From NCBI RefSeq assembly GCF_017349355.1, contig NZ_JAFMPM010000006.1:806001-870000 (forward strand): DNA of 64,000 nt, given 5' to 3'. This stretch comes from Thiothrix fructosivorans. Its GTDB lineage: Bacteria > Pseudomonadota > Gammaproteobacteria > Thiotrichales > Thiotrichaceae. Positions 8,271 through 16,347 of this stretch are shown piece by piece; the first letter of the stretch is position 1; every line of letters starts with the position of its first letter. Position numbers and translations under genes: made by a program. The notes under the pieces were generated by a model. It was given only the letters and a program-made list of their open reading frames with translations, was not told the origin of the DNA and did not search any database.

Positions 8271-8819
8271 TTAGTTTTTGCGCTCTTGTTCATGATAAAA
8301 ATTCCAGCCATCTAGAATGTCGGCAGCATCCCCAGCATTATCAAACCATTCATAACCAGCGTGGGTGAGATACTCAGCTTCCTCGGCATCTTCAGAAGAA
8401 ACATCAGTGACTTGATCCAAAATCTTATCTAGAACAGGCGTATTGATGGGATTTCCATCCTGTAGGAAGTGTTGAACTAATCCAGCACCGGCCATTGATT
8501 CTGCTAATGTAAAATCATTGGCGGCGGCAACATAACCAAAGTGGAAATTACCGAAGCGTTGCAACATGTTTTGACCACCAATCATGTCTTGGTTTTTGCT
8601 GGCTAGCTTATCATTTTTGTAATCCCATTTACCCGTAGGGCCAACGGCAAGTACAAAGTCTATCGGGTTCATGTCTCTCGCTTCTTTAGCATTTCGGAGA
8701 AGATTGATGCTGCCATTTTTTTGTGTACCAGCCTGTAGAAAATCTTGGAAGCCATTTGTTTGCAGCAAATCTTGGATCGGTGGAACACAAGTTTTACGGA
8801 TACTACCCTCCATCGTCAT
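8271..8819 (-). CDS. Polymorphic toxin tip, toxin-44-like domain
   Basis: 182 residues. The segment PIDFVLAVGPTGKWDYKNDK...RFGNFHFGYVAAANDFTLAESMAGAGLVQHF matches the pattern of the bacterial toxin 44 family (GxWDYKN, FGNFxFG, AGAGL), a predicted RNase of polymorphic toxin systems. There is no signal peptide and no long N-terminal delivery region, so it is either a stand-alone orphan tip or a small cargo effector. The acidic C-terminus follows the domain. The downstream lipoprotein gene starts 2 bp later. Family membership is by motif recognition; activity is inferred. Confidence 0.6.
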   Translation of the reverse strand: MTMEGSIRKTCVPPIQDLLQTNGFQDFLQAGTQKNGSINLLRNAKEARDMNPIDFVLAVGPTGKWDYKNDKLASKNQDMIGGQNMLQRFGNFHFGYVAAANDFTLAESMAGAGLVQHFLQDGNPINTPVLDKILDQVTDVSSEDAEEAEYLTHAGYEWFDNAGDAADILDGWNFYHEQERKN

Positions 8820-9201
8820 TCTTGTTGCTGAATGCGATCAGTGATGCACGATGCAAGTCCAAAGGTGTTAGCTTTGTAAGGTGAATTTTTCGATAAAGTG
8901 CAAGTTTTGGGTTCCATCCCTGAGTATCCTGTTGGCTAATAGATGTATATTCAGGTTATGCCAAAATGTCGGTGTAGCCCTATCCAACCGTACTATTGGT
9001 TGAGATATGTCGATAAATGGCAATGGAAGTGAAAAATCTTCTAGCTCTGTACACGACAATTTTTTCTGTAGCTCTGTAAGTGTTTGATTTTTTGTTGTAG
9101 GTATAAACCTTGAAGAATGATAAATCAGTGAGTTACAAGCGGTCAGAATTTTTTGTCGTGTACAGAGAAAAAATATTACGGGGTAATGGGCAACATGGAA
9201 T
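8820..9201. other. Gene-free stretch with a MITE-like element
   Basis: 382 bp between the toxin start and oxidoreductase relic B. An open frame crosses it on the minus strand, but its first 35 residues are the relic read out of frame, and the rest has no recognisable motif, so I do not call it a gene. The only structure seen is the inverted-repeat element at 9045-9167, whose right end touches the start of the duplicated segment at 9168. Confidence 0.6.
9045..9167. repeat. MITE-like element, 123 bp with perfect terminal inverted repeats
   Basis: CTCTGTACACGACAA (9045-9059) and TTGTCGTGTACAGAG (9153-9167) are perfect 15-bp inverted termini around 93 AT-rich bases with no coding capacity. No clear target duplication is visible. 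The size and ends fit a miniature inverted-repeat element mobilised by an IS elsewhere. It ends exactly where the 290-bp direct repeat begins, so it may have taken part in the rearrangement. Confidence 0.65.
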
Positions 9202-9460
9202 TTAGGCAACTTCCACCAAACAATCATAAAACGTCGCTGCATTCCCCAAGTCCGTGAGGGCTTGGCTGGCAACTTCATTGCAGTTTTTGCCATCGCGCCC
9301 CATTTTTTTCCACCAGATCGAATACGCCATCACCACGCCGGGGCGGATGCGCTCAGTGATTACCGCTTTTACCTGAAATTCACCACGCTCATTGAAGACT
9401 CGCAGGTCTTGTCCTTCCTGAATACCACGTTGGGCAGCATCCACAGGATGAATTTCAAGG
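9168..9460. repeat. Direct repeat, copy B (3' end of molybdopterin oxidoreductase)
   Basis: Partner of 6955-7246, same orientation, about 2.2 kb apart. It ends within the LEIHPVD codons, where the sequence switches to unrelated DNA (about 9461-9550) before the N-terminal oxidoreductase part resumes. Confidence 0.85.
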
Positions 9461-10014
9461 TTGGATAGCCGGATTACTGAGCAAGATGTAACGGTGTCCA
9501 TACGATTTGTGGATGTCGCCATGCTCCAATTGCGTAGTGGCGGGTAACAAACCCCTGCACCATAGGTGGTACGCATCCCGGCAGCACCTGCACTGGCACA
9601 AATGGTGCGGTCTAGCCGTGACCCACCCAGTTTATTGAACAAGCGTGCGGCCATGCCTTCACTTTGCACATAGCCCATGGTTCCGCCATAGCTATACGGC
9701 ACAATGGCTTCGGGTGCGCGTTGGGCAATAGCTTGGAGGCGGGAGGCAATTTCATCCAATGCCTCATCCCACGTAATACGGACAAATTTGCCTTCACCCT
9801 TGTTACCCATCCGGCGCATCGGGTACAGCAAACGGTCTTTGTGGTAGGTGCGTTCGGTATAGCGCGTGACCTTGGTGCACAATACGCCGTCAGTAGCGGG
9901 TTGGTTCGGGTCACCTTCCACCTTAATCGCCCGCCCTGCCTCATTCACCGTTACTAACATAGCGCAGGTATCCGGGCAATCGTGGGGGCAAGCAACACGG
10001 ACGACAGTAGACAT
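9202..10014 (-). pseudogene. Molybdopterin oxidoreductase, internal-deletion relic B
   Basis: 270 codons from MSTVVRVACPHDCPDTC. The N-terminal about 160 residues are intact: the CxxxCxxxC iron-sulfur motif, VLCTKVTRYTERTYHKDRLLYPMRR, and the start of the MGD domain ([22 protein letters not shown]...[14 protein letters not shown]). About 32 residues of unrelated sequence follow, then the very C-terminal 79 residues, identical to relic A. About 450 internal residues are missing. Relics A and B therefore keep complementary parts of one gene family member. In neither is the central catalytic domain present. The start at 10012-10014 was chosen because the cysteine motif follows it directly; upstream codons are not conserved. 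Confidence 0.85.
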
Positions 10015-10101
10015 AGCAGCACCTAAGGTTAAATCCAATTGCCACCAGCTTAAACAATCAGCTTTAGTACTGCAATTCGTTAGCAAGCCGTCCTAATGCG
10101 G

Positions 10102-10566
10102 TCATGTTAGCGGCAACGCCGTCTTATCCACCACCCGCCGCAACACAAAGCTGGAATGCACCCCGCTCACCCCCGGAATGCGCGTAATGCGGTTGAGCAG
10201 CAATGCCTGATACGCATCCATATCCTTCACCACCACCTTGAGCTGGTAATCGGCGGATTGCCCGGTGATCAGTAGGCATTCGAGTATTTCGGGAATGTCG
10301 GCGATGCGGGCTTCAAAGGTGTCGAAACGTTCCGGCGTGTGCTGATCCATCGAGATGTGGATTAACGCCATCAGCGACAGACCGAGCTTTTTCGCATCCA
10401 GCAACGCCCGATAGCCGGTGATGAAGCCTGCTTCTTGCAACAGCCGTACCCGCCGCAAACAGGGCGAAGGCGACAGCCCAATGCGGTCAGCTAAATCTTG
10501 GTTGCTGATACAGCCATTGTCTTGCAGCACTTGCAGGATGTGCCAGTCGTAGCGGTCGAGTTGCAT
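10102..10566 (-). CDS. Lrp/AsnC-family transcriptional regulator
   Basis: 154 residues from MQLDRYDWHILQVLQDNG. N-terminal winged helix-turn-helix (DWHILQVLQDNGCISNQDLADRIGLSPSPCLRRVRLLQEAGFITGY, about 6-52), then the RAM/AsnC ligand-binding domain (GLSLMALIHISMD...YQLKVVVKDMDAYQALLLNRITRIPGVSGVHSSFVLR). These proteins sense amino acids and usually control adjacent amino-acid genes and themselves. It is divergent from leuA across 129 bp, so leucine biosynthesis is a plausible target (inference). A longer start at 10608 is open but adds an unconserved MAVNCLNQINNGII. Confidence 0.88.
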   Translation of the reverse strand: MQLDRYDWHILQVLQDNGCISNQDLADRIGLSPSPCLRRVRLLQEAGFITGYRALLDAKKLGLSLMALIHISMDQHTPERFDTFEARIADIPEILECLLITGQSADYQLKVVVKDMDAYQALLLNRITRIPGVSGVHSSFVLRRVVDKTALPLT

Positions 10567-10695
10567 GATTATTCCATTATTAATTTGATTTAAGCAATTT
10601 ACTGCCAATACGATAGGTTTTTATCCCTCAAAACGCAATCGCCTGCCACGCCGTTTCTTTTAAACTAACCGCATTAACTACTAGAGCAGCGTGCC

Positions 10696-12372
10696 ATGTT
10701 GAAACAGCCTTCCACCAAATATAAGCCGTTCCTGCCCGTCGCATTGGTTGACCGCCAATGGCCGAGCCGTACCATCACCCAGCCGCCAATTTGGATGAGT
10801 ACCGATTTGCGCGACGGCAATCAGGCGCTGTTCGAGCCGATGAATGTTGAGCGCAAAATGCGCATGTTCCACACCCTCTGCGACATCGGTTTCAAGGAAA
10901 TCGAAGTGGCGTTTCCTTCCGCGTCGCAAACCGATTTTGATTTTGTGCGCGAGTTGATCGAAGGCAAACACATTCCCGCCGATGTCACCATCGAAGTGTT
11001 GACGCAAGCGCGGGAACACTTGATTCGGCGCACGATGGAGTCCTTACGCGGCGCACGGCGGGCGATTGTGCATGTCTACAACGCCACCTCCCAGCCATTC
11101 CGCGACACCGTGTTTGGCATGAGCAAGGCGGATGTGTTGGGTATGGCAGTGTCAGCGGTGGAATTGATCAAGCACTTAGCCGCCGACCAGCCGGAAACCG
11201 AGTGGGTCTTGGAATACAGCCCCGAAACCTTCAGCGCCACCGAATTGGAGTTTGCCCGCGAAGTATGCGATGCCGTGACCGCTGCATGGGGGGCGACACC
11301 CGACAGACCCGTGATCCTCAACTTGCCCGCGACGGTCGAAATGGCAACGCCGAATGTGTACGCCGACCAGATTGAATGGATGCACCGCCAGCTTGCCCGT
11401 CGCGACAGCGTGATCCTCAGCGTGCATCCGCACAATGACCGTGGCACAGCCGTTGCCGCCGCTGAATTAGCGTTGTTGGCGGGTGCAGATCGGGTCGAAG
11501 GTTGCTTGTTCGGCAGCGGCGAACGCACTGGCAACGTTGACATCGTGACCTTGGCATTAAACCTCTACACCCAAGGCATTGCGCCCGGTTTGGACTTTTC
11601 CGACATCAATGCGGTGGCGCGGACGGCGGAATATTGCACGCAACTGCCGATCCACCCACGCCACCCGTATGTGGGCGATTTGGTGTTTACCGCGTTTTCC
11701 GGCTCGCATCAGGATGCGATCAAGAAAGGCTTGGCGGTGCAAACGGCGGAGTCGTTCTGGAATGTGCCGTACTTGCCGATTGACCCGGCGGATGTGGGGC
11801 GCAGTTACGATTCAGTGATTCGCGTTAACAGCCAGTCGGGCAAAGGTGGCATTGCGTACTTGCTGGAAAGTGCTTACGGCATTGTGATGCCGCGCCGCTT
11901 GCAGGTCGAGTTTTCCAGCGTGGTGAAAGACCACACCGACCAACACGGCTGCGAAGTGAACGCCAGCGACATCTGGGGCATTTTTGCCGCGACGTATTTG
12001 GATACTGCCAAGCCCGTGCGCTATTGCGAACACCATTTGTTTGAACAGGGTAATGCGCAAGGCATCCGCTTAGTGATTGAGCGCGATGGCATTCAGCACG
12101 AATTGACGGGTACGGGCAATGGGCCGATTGATGCGGCAGTTCATGCCTTGCAAGGGGCGGGCATTCGGGTGCAAGTGCGTAGTTACGAGGAGCGTTCTAT
12201 TGGTGCAAGCATTGATGCGGGTGACGCGCAAGCCTGTGCCTTCATCGAATTGCGGCAGGCGGGCGCGGGTAGTGCTGAATGTTACGGCGTGGGGATTGAC
12301 GGCAATATTATTACCGCGTCCATCAAAGCGTTGGTCAGCGGGGTGAATCGGTTGGTAGATGAAGGGTGTTAA
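10696..12372 (+). CDS. leuA: 2-isopropylmalate synthase
   Basis: 558 residues. Condenses acetyl-CoA with 2-ketoisovalerate, the first committed step of leucine synthesis. The N-terminal TIM barrel carries the HMGL-like motif [11 protein letters not shown] (metal and substrate binding), [12 protein letters not shown] (metal-binding HxH region) and [13 protein letters not shown]. The C-terminal regulatory LeuA dimer domain (about 430-558) is present. The length matches the approximately 560-residue LeuA2 form. The last 4 bp overlap the convergent RlpA-like gene. No leader-peptide attenuator was recognised upstream. The divergent Lrp-type gene is the likely regulator. Confidence 0.95.
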   Translation: MLKQPSTKYKPFLPVALVDRQWPSRTITQPPIWMSTDLRDGNQALFEPMNVERKMRMFHTLCDIGFKEIEVAFPSASQTDFDFVRELIEGKHIPADVTIEVLTQAREHLIRRTMESLRGARRAIVHVYNATSQPFRDTVFGMSKADVLGMAVSAVELIKHLAADQPETEWVLEYSPETFSATELEFAREVCDAVTAAWGATPDRPVILNLPATVEMATPNVYADQIEWMHRQLARRDSVILSVHPHNDRGTAVAAAELALLAGADRVEGCLFGSGERTGNVDIVTLALNLYTQGIAPGLDFSDINAVARTAEYCTQLPIHPRHPYVGDLVFTAFSGSHQDAIKKGLAVQTAESFWNVPYLPIDPADVGRSYDSVIRVNSQSGKGGIAYLLESAYGIVMPRRLQVEFSSVVKDHTDQHGCEVNASDIWGIFAATYLDTAKPVRYCEHHLFEQGNAQGIRLVIERDGIQHELTGTGNGPIDAAVHALQGAGIRVQVRSYEERSIGASIDAGDAQACAFIELRQAGAGSAECYGVGIDGNIITASIKALVSGVNRLVDEGC

Positions 12373-12845
12373 CCAACGATGTCTATTTGTACGTCAGCAG
12401 TACCATTGAGGAGCAACCCTAAATGCTCTGCGGCGGCTTGCGAAACATCCACGATACGACCCGGTTTGGATGGGCCACGATCATTGACGCGAACAATGAC
12501 GAATTGCCCCGTTTGTAAGTTAGTAACACGAATGCGTGTACCGAAAGGTAGATTAGGGTGCGCAGCAGTCATGGCATACATATCGTAGGTTTCACCACTA
12601 GAGGTTGGACGACCGTGATATTGAATGCCGTAATAAGAGGCTTTGCCGATGTTCTGCGAGCGGTTGGTCGGTTCTGGGGTCGGCTGATAAACGGCTTGAG
12701 GTTTTTCGTAAATGTCGTAGTGCTGCACGTTACTCACTTGGTAAACAAGGTAATCAGCACTGGCGACACTACCAAACAGTTGAAAGAGAATAAAGATGCA
12801 TCCAATGGAATGTAATAAGTAATTGATTAATTTATTTTTTTTCAT
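12369..12845 (-). CDS. RlpA-like double-psi beta-barrel envelope protein
   Basis: 158 residues from [11 protein letters not shown]. An N-terminal hydrophobic signal ([21 protein letters not shown]) is cut near A-D. The mature part holds a RlpA/DPBB domain: [59 protein letters not shown]. This is the septal-ring lytic transglycosylase RlpA fold. There is no SPOR domain, so it is a short RlpA relative. An in-frame start further upstream (12896) would put extra residues before the signal and is disfavoured. It converges on leuA with a 4-bp overlap. Confidence 0.85.
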   Translation of the reverse strand: MKKNKLINYLLHSIGCIFILFQLFGSVASADYLVYQVSNVQHYDIYEKPQAVYQPTPEPTNRSQNIGKASYYGIQYHGRPTSSGETYDMYAMTAAHPNLPFGTRIRVTNLQTGQFVIVRVNDRGPSKPGRIVDVSQAAAEHLGLLLNGTADVQIDIVG

Positions 12846-13165
12846 TTGGCTTCTCTCTTCTTGTGTGTTTGTTATTTGATGACTCCATATTTTCATAAAG
12901 CAGATTAATAGAAACGCCCCCCATAGACAGGCGCAAAAATGAGGGTGATGACCGTAACCGACGGTTATTATCAGCAGACAATCGGTAGAAAAAAAGCCGC
13001 GAATGACGGACGAAAGGAGCTACCTATCTGTCGAATAGGCATTCAAGACATATGCTTATATGTTTGTCTTATAGATGATATGATTATTGGCTAAAAAGAG
13101 TCGCTGTCAGTGGCTTTAACATTGCAGTGTGTGTATAAATATATAATAACAAGGGGGGGGTGATA
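12846..13165. other. Intergenic region between RlpA-like and LysM genes, possible structured leader
   Basis: 320 bp between divergent envelope genes. Read on the plus strand, 12985-13110 can form neighbouring hairpins: CCG/CGG around CGAATGA, then CCTATCTGTCGAATAGG, enclosed by GGTAG...CTACC, then an AT-rich arm AAGACATAT/ATATGTTTGTCTT. It lies directly upstream of the LysM gene. I compared it mentally with the c-di-GMP-I consensus and it does not fit well. Function unknown. Confidence 0.35.
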
Positions 13166-13795
13166 ATGTTAGCTGATACTTTTTTCATTGATTCGGTACG
13201 GTCAGGGCGGTCGTTCTTATTGATCTGTACAATGGCTAGCGGGGCAACATGGGCTGCTGAGGGTACGTATAACTGCCTTCCGATGAAGAGCAGTTCTAGT
13301 TCAACGGATGCTATGTATTTTGAACAGTTTCGTTCCAACCCGTTGACGGCTTCTCCACCCACTGTTCCTTCTGTCAACATGCCGAGCACTACCGACAATT
13401 TTTACATCGTGCAAAAGGGTGATACCTTGTACGCGATCATGCGTAAATCGGGCGTTCCTATCGAGAACCTGATCGTTCTTAACCAACTTTCATCTCTCAA
13501 TAACCTGAAAGAAGGTCAGCCCCTGAAACTACCTGATCTAGCCAATATAGCGTCGCCACTGAAGCAGTCTGAAGTCAGCTCTGCTCAACCCTTGATGTTG
13601 CCGAGGGAAGTGACTTCGCCCGCCAATATGGGTTCATCATCAGGAGCGGTGGTGGATCGGTACGTGGTGAGGGTGGGTGACACGCTTTATGCCATTTCTC
13701 GCCAAACAGGCGTTAGCATCGAGCGTCTGGTTTCTCTCAATCAGTTGGCAACTTCCAATAGTATTAGCGCGGGGCAGCAGTTGAGGTTACGTTAG
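13166..13795 (+). CDS. LysM-domain envelope protein
   Basis: 209 residues from ATG at 13166 (an overlapping GTG at 13160 is possible). The run AAGGGGGGGG just upstream acts as ribosome site. The N-terminus has a short hydrophobic stretch (SFLLICTMASGATWAAEG) resembling a signal peptide. Two LysM peptidoglycan-binding repeats follow: FYIVQKGDTLYAIMRKSGVPIENLIVLNQL (about 75-120) and RYVVRVGDTLYAISRQTGVSIERLVSLNQL (about 162-208). There is no catalytic domain, so it is a cell-wall-binding protein with unknown partner. It lies beside the divergent RlpA-like gene, suggesting a common envelope role. Confidence 0.82.
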   Translation: MLADTFFIDSVRSGRSFLLICTMASGATWAAEGTYNCLPMKSSSSSTDAMYFEQFRSNPLTASPPTVPSVNMPSTTDNFYIVQKGDTLYAIMRKSGVPIENLIVLNQLSSLNNLKEGQPLKLPDLANIASPLKQSEVSSAQPLMLPREVTSPANMGSSSGAVVDRYVVRVGDTLYAISRQTGVSIERLVSLNQLATSNSISAGQQLRLR

Positions 13796-13814
13796 CCACC
13801 CGCTCGTTACCTAT

Positions 13815-14525
13815 TCAAGCAGGCATGTGTTTGCGGACCAACGTGGCAAACGAGCCGGGGTTGCGCGAACAAATATGCACTTTGCCACGCCCACTAAAGC
13901 GCAACACTACGCCTTCACCACTGGTGACGCTGTTAACCAGATTGCCGAACATACCGCCTAAACCGCCGCCGGAACTGCTGGTGGTGACGGAAATTTCGTA
14001 GTGCAAGGTGCTGTCCCAACACACCACATGGGCGTTATCAATGGTGAGGTCTTTGCCCGGTTCAACGTCCAGCGAGAACATAGCACCAAAACCGGATACC
14101 ACCACTTGCCCTGTTCCCGAGGTTTCCATGACGAAAAAGCCGCCGGATTGCGCGAATAAGGCATTGCCAACGCTTTGGGTGCGCACTTTCATTTCTGTAC
14201 CGGAGGTGGCGGCGACGAATGCGCCATCATTCAGCAAGTATTGGCGTGCACCTACGTCGATAATTTCCATGCCACCGGGTAGCGCAGGGGAAAGCAGGCA
14301 GTCGCCTGCGCCGCGCGTTGCTTCGATGTGTTGCTGAAAGAGTGATTCGCCGTTGGTGAAGCGCCGCATCAAGGCACTGCCTAACCCGCCAGTCATGCGC
14401 CCTTTTAACTCAAGGTTGGCCTCCATCATCACCATTGCGCCGGATTCGCAATAAATCTTGTCGCCTTTCTGCATGGCAACGTGGAGGAATGGGTCAACTT
14501 CGCCAGTGATGGTAAATACGGTCAT
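13815..14525 (-). CDS. AIM24 / TIGR00266 family protein
   Basis: 236 residues from MTVFTITGEVDPFLHVAMQKGDKIYCESGAMVMMEANLELKGRMTGG. The whole protein follows the AIM24/TIGR00266 pattern: a tryptophan-RNA-attenuator-like beta structure, an ESGAMVMME motif, a GESLFQQ...G motif, and the glycine-rich FGNLVNSVTSGEGVVLRFSGRGKVHICSRNP near the end. The biochemical role of bacterial members is not established. The start at 14523-14525 is chosen over an upstream in-frame one because the family begins here. It lies 28 bp after the MipA-like gene on the same strand. Confidence 0.85.
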   Translation of the reverse strand: MTVFTITGEVDPFLHVAMQKGDKIYCESGAMVMMEANLELKGRMTGGLGSALMRRFTNGESLFQQHIEATRGAGDCLLSPALPGGMEIIDVGARQYLLNDGAFVAATSGTEMKVRTQSVGNALFAQSGGFFVMETSGTGQVVVSGFGAMFSLDVEPGKDLTIDNAHVVCWDSTLHYEISVTTSSSGGGLGGMFGNLVNSVTSGEGVVLRFSGRGKVHICSRNPGSFATLVRKHMPA

Positions 14526-14553
14526 GGTTATGCTCTCCGTTTGAAGGTGTTGC

Positions 14554-15276
14554 TTACCAACGATAAGCAGCACCTGCGTACCCGCCCCACACCGTGCTGC
14601 TGTCGATGATTGGGCTGTCCGCAATGGCGCTACCATAGCCGTTGGCGCTCACGCTGCCCACCAAGGTCAGGCGGCGGCTGAGCGGCTTTTCCATTTTAAC
14701 GCCAACTTTTAGCGCAAGTGAATCATCTGCCTGATAGGCGGGGCGCCCCGCTTTGGCTTCAGCCGCATCCACGCCCACGTAGTAGTCGGTGAGGTCGGCA
14801 GAAAGCCATTGCAATTCCGCATACGGGCGCAGGTTGAGCGGTGTGTCGGGGTGATGGGTGTAGCGCAATTTAGCTTGAGCGCCTTTGTGGGCAACCATGT
14901 CTTGGGCGAGATCGGCGTTGACCACTCCGGTAGCCAGTTTCCATGCGCCGCCCACACGTAAGTTGAGGGCTTGATCCAGTTCTACCATGTCTTGCAATAC
15001 CGCACTGTCGCCGCGTTTGGCATCCCAATCATCCACCCCCGCGCCGAGGTAAAACTCGCGGGTTGGGGTGGCACTGAATGACCATGCGGGGCCGATCAGG
15101 TCAAAGCCGTTTTCTTTGATGATCACGGGTTTGACACCGATTTGCGTATCACCACCCACGAAGGGGGATTGGGTGGCGGTAGCGGCAAGCCCGACATTCC
15201 ACTGACGCGGTTCAGCGTTGGCAGGTGTTTGGACGGTTGCTAAGAGAGCGAGTGCGGCACACAATGCGTTCTTCAT
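14554..15276 (-). CDS. MipA/OmpV-family outer-membrane protein
   Basis: 240 residues with a clear signal peptide (MKNALCAALALLATVQTPANA). The mature part is an antiparallel beta-barrel pattern with family features: an N-terminal VGLAATATQSPFVGGDTQIGVKPVIIKENGFDLIGP, YYVGVDAAEA near the middle, and a terminal aromatic residue (AYRW) as expected for an outer-membrane protein. MipA was described as a scaffold for murein enzymes; many relatives are uncharacterised. It probably forms a small unit with the AIM24-like gene 28 bp downstream and is divergent from the fructosamine kinase-like gene. Confidence 0.88.
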   Translation of the reverse strand: MKNALCAALALLATVQTPANAEPRQWNVGLAATATQSPFVGGDTQIGVKPVIIKENGFDLIGPAWSFSATPTREFYLGAGVDDWDAKRGDSAVLQDMVELDQALNLRVGGAWKLATGVVNADLAQDMVAHKGAQAKLRYTHHPDTPLNLRPYAELQWLSADLTDYYVGVDAAEAKAGRPAYQADDSLALKVGVKMEKPLSRRLTLVGSVSANGYGSAIADSPIIDSSTVWGGYAGAAYRW

Positions 15277-15300
15277 GTCATATCCCCCGGTTCAAGTTTA

Positions 15301-16185
15301 ATGAAATCCAGCAGTACTGATCTGATCTTATCCATGCTCCAGCAACAACTTGGTTCGGGCATTGCGATTGCGCGTGTCGACGCTACCAGCGGCGGCTGTA
15401 TCAACCAAACCAGTACGGTAACACTTGCCGATGATAGTCGCTATTTCCTCAAAGTAAATCAGGGTAGTTTGCTGGAAATGTTCGCGGCGGAAGCGGATGG
15501 GCTGCACGCGATCCGTGCGAGTTCCAGCCTTCATGCCCCTGAACCGCTGGGTTACGGGGTGCAAGGTCAACAAGCGTATCTGTTGCTGGAATATTTGCCG
15601 CTGCAAGAACACGGTGATCAGCAACAAGCGGGGGCGCAACTCGCAGCGCTGCACCTTCATACTGCTGCGCAACACGGCTGGTTTCGCAGCAATACCATCG
15701 GCGCAAGCCCGCAGCGCAATACTCAAACGCACGACTGGGTGGAATTTTGGCAACAAGAACGGCTGGGGTTTCAGCTCGAACGGGCGCGGCGTAACGGCTA
15801 TCCGCCGCGTTCTTATGAGCAAGGTTTGCGCTTGAAAGAGGGTATCGGCGCATTGTTTACCGATTATCAGCCCGTGGCGTCGTTGTTGCACGGCGATTTG
15901 TGGGGTGGGAATTTGGCGTATTTGCCGGATGGCAGCCCAGTGGTTTACGACCCAGCCGTGTATTACGGCGACCGCGAAACCGACCTTGCGATGAGTGAGC
16001 TGTTTGGTGGGTTTGGGGTGGATTTTTACGCGGCGTATAACGCGGCTTGGGCGTTGGATTCGGGCTATGCGGTGCGTAAAACGCTGTATAACCTGTACCA
16101 CATTCTGAACCACTTCAACCTGTTTGGCAGCGGTTATGGGGAGCAGGCGGCGCGGATGACGGAGAAACTGTTGGCGGAAATCTAA
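15301..16185 (+). CDS. Fructosamine/ketosamine kinase family protein
   Basis: 294 residues. Protein-kinase-like fold of the fructosamine-3-kinase family: the N-terminal GGCINQTSTVTLADDSRYFLKVN nucleotide region, LLLEYLPL hinge, the catalytic HGDLWGGNLAYLPDGSPVVYDPAVYYGDRETDLAMSELFGGF (about 197-240). Known relatives phosphorylate sugar-derived Amadori products on proteins, which then break down. Length and motifs are normal. It is divergent from the MipA gene by 24 bp. An AT-rich inverted repeat follows at 16191-16220. Confidence 0.88.
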   Translation: MKSSSTDLILSMLQQQLGSGIAIARVDATSGGCINQTSTVTLADDSRYFLKVNQGSLLEMFAAEADGLHAIRASSSLHAPEPLGYGVQGQQAYLLLEYLPLQEHGDQQQAGAQLAALHLHTAAQHGWFRSNTIGASPQRNTQTHDWVEFWQQERLGFQLERARRNGYPPRSYEQGLRLKEGIGALFTDYQPVASLLHGDLWGGNLAYLPDGSPVVYDPAVYYGDRETDLAMSELFGGFGVDFYAAYNAAWALDSGYAVRKTLYNLYHILNHFNLFGSGYGEQAARMTEKLLAEI

Positions 16186-16190
16186 AGCGA

Positions 16191-16220
16191 TAGATTTCTA
16201 TCTACAAAAATAGAAATCTA
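16191..16220 (+). terminator. Possible weak terminator after the kinase gene
   Basis: TAGATTTCTA (16191-16200) pairs perfectly with TAGAAATCTA (16211-16220), extendable by one pair, loop 8 bases. It is AT-rich with no T-tract after it, so termination would be weak. Confidence 0.35.
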
Positions 16221-16297
16221 CCAACCACATAAAAATGCAGCATGTATAATAGTATTATTTTTCAATTATCTAGGTGCTATTTTTCCATTGGCACATC

Positions 16298-16339
16298 CCT
16301 TGCAGTATTGTCAGTGTAAGCAACGACAATACTGCAAGG
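16298..16339 (+). promoter_or_regulatory. Inverted repeat enclosing the rtcB ribosome site
   Basis: CCTTGCAGTATTGTC (16298-16312) and GACAATACTGCAAGG (16325-16339) are perfect 15-bp arms with a 12-base loop. The second arm ends in the AAGG(A) ribosome site, 8 bases before the rtcB ATG. As RNA it would block translation; as DNA it could be an operator. The rtcB pseudogene at 21909 lacks this repeat. Confidence 0.65.
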
Positions 16340-16347
16340 AACACACC

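Noticed and set aside
8868-9293. 141-codon minus frame over the MITE-like region
   Set aside because: Its first part is the oxidoreductase read in another frame and the rest has no recognisable protein feature.
12985-13110. c-di-GMP-I riboswitch
   Set aside because: Two hairpins are present, but the conserved CACGCACAGGGCAAACC and GACGCAAAGC elements are not.
15328-16113. Long minus-strand frame opposite the fructosamine kinase gene
   Set aside because: Low-complexity basic translation without motifs; the plus-strand kinase has all catalytic residues.
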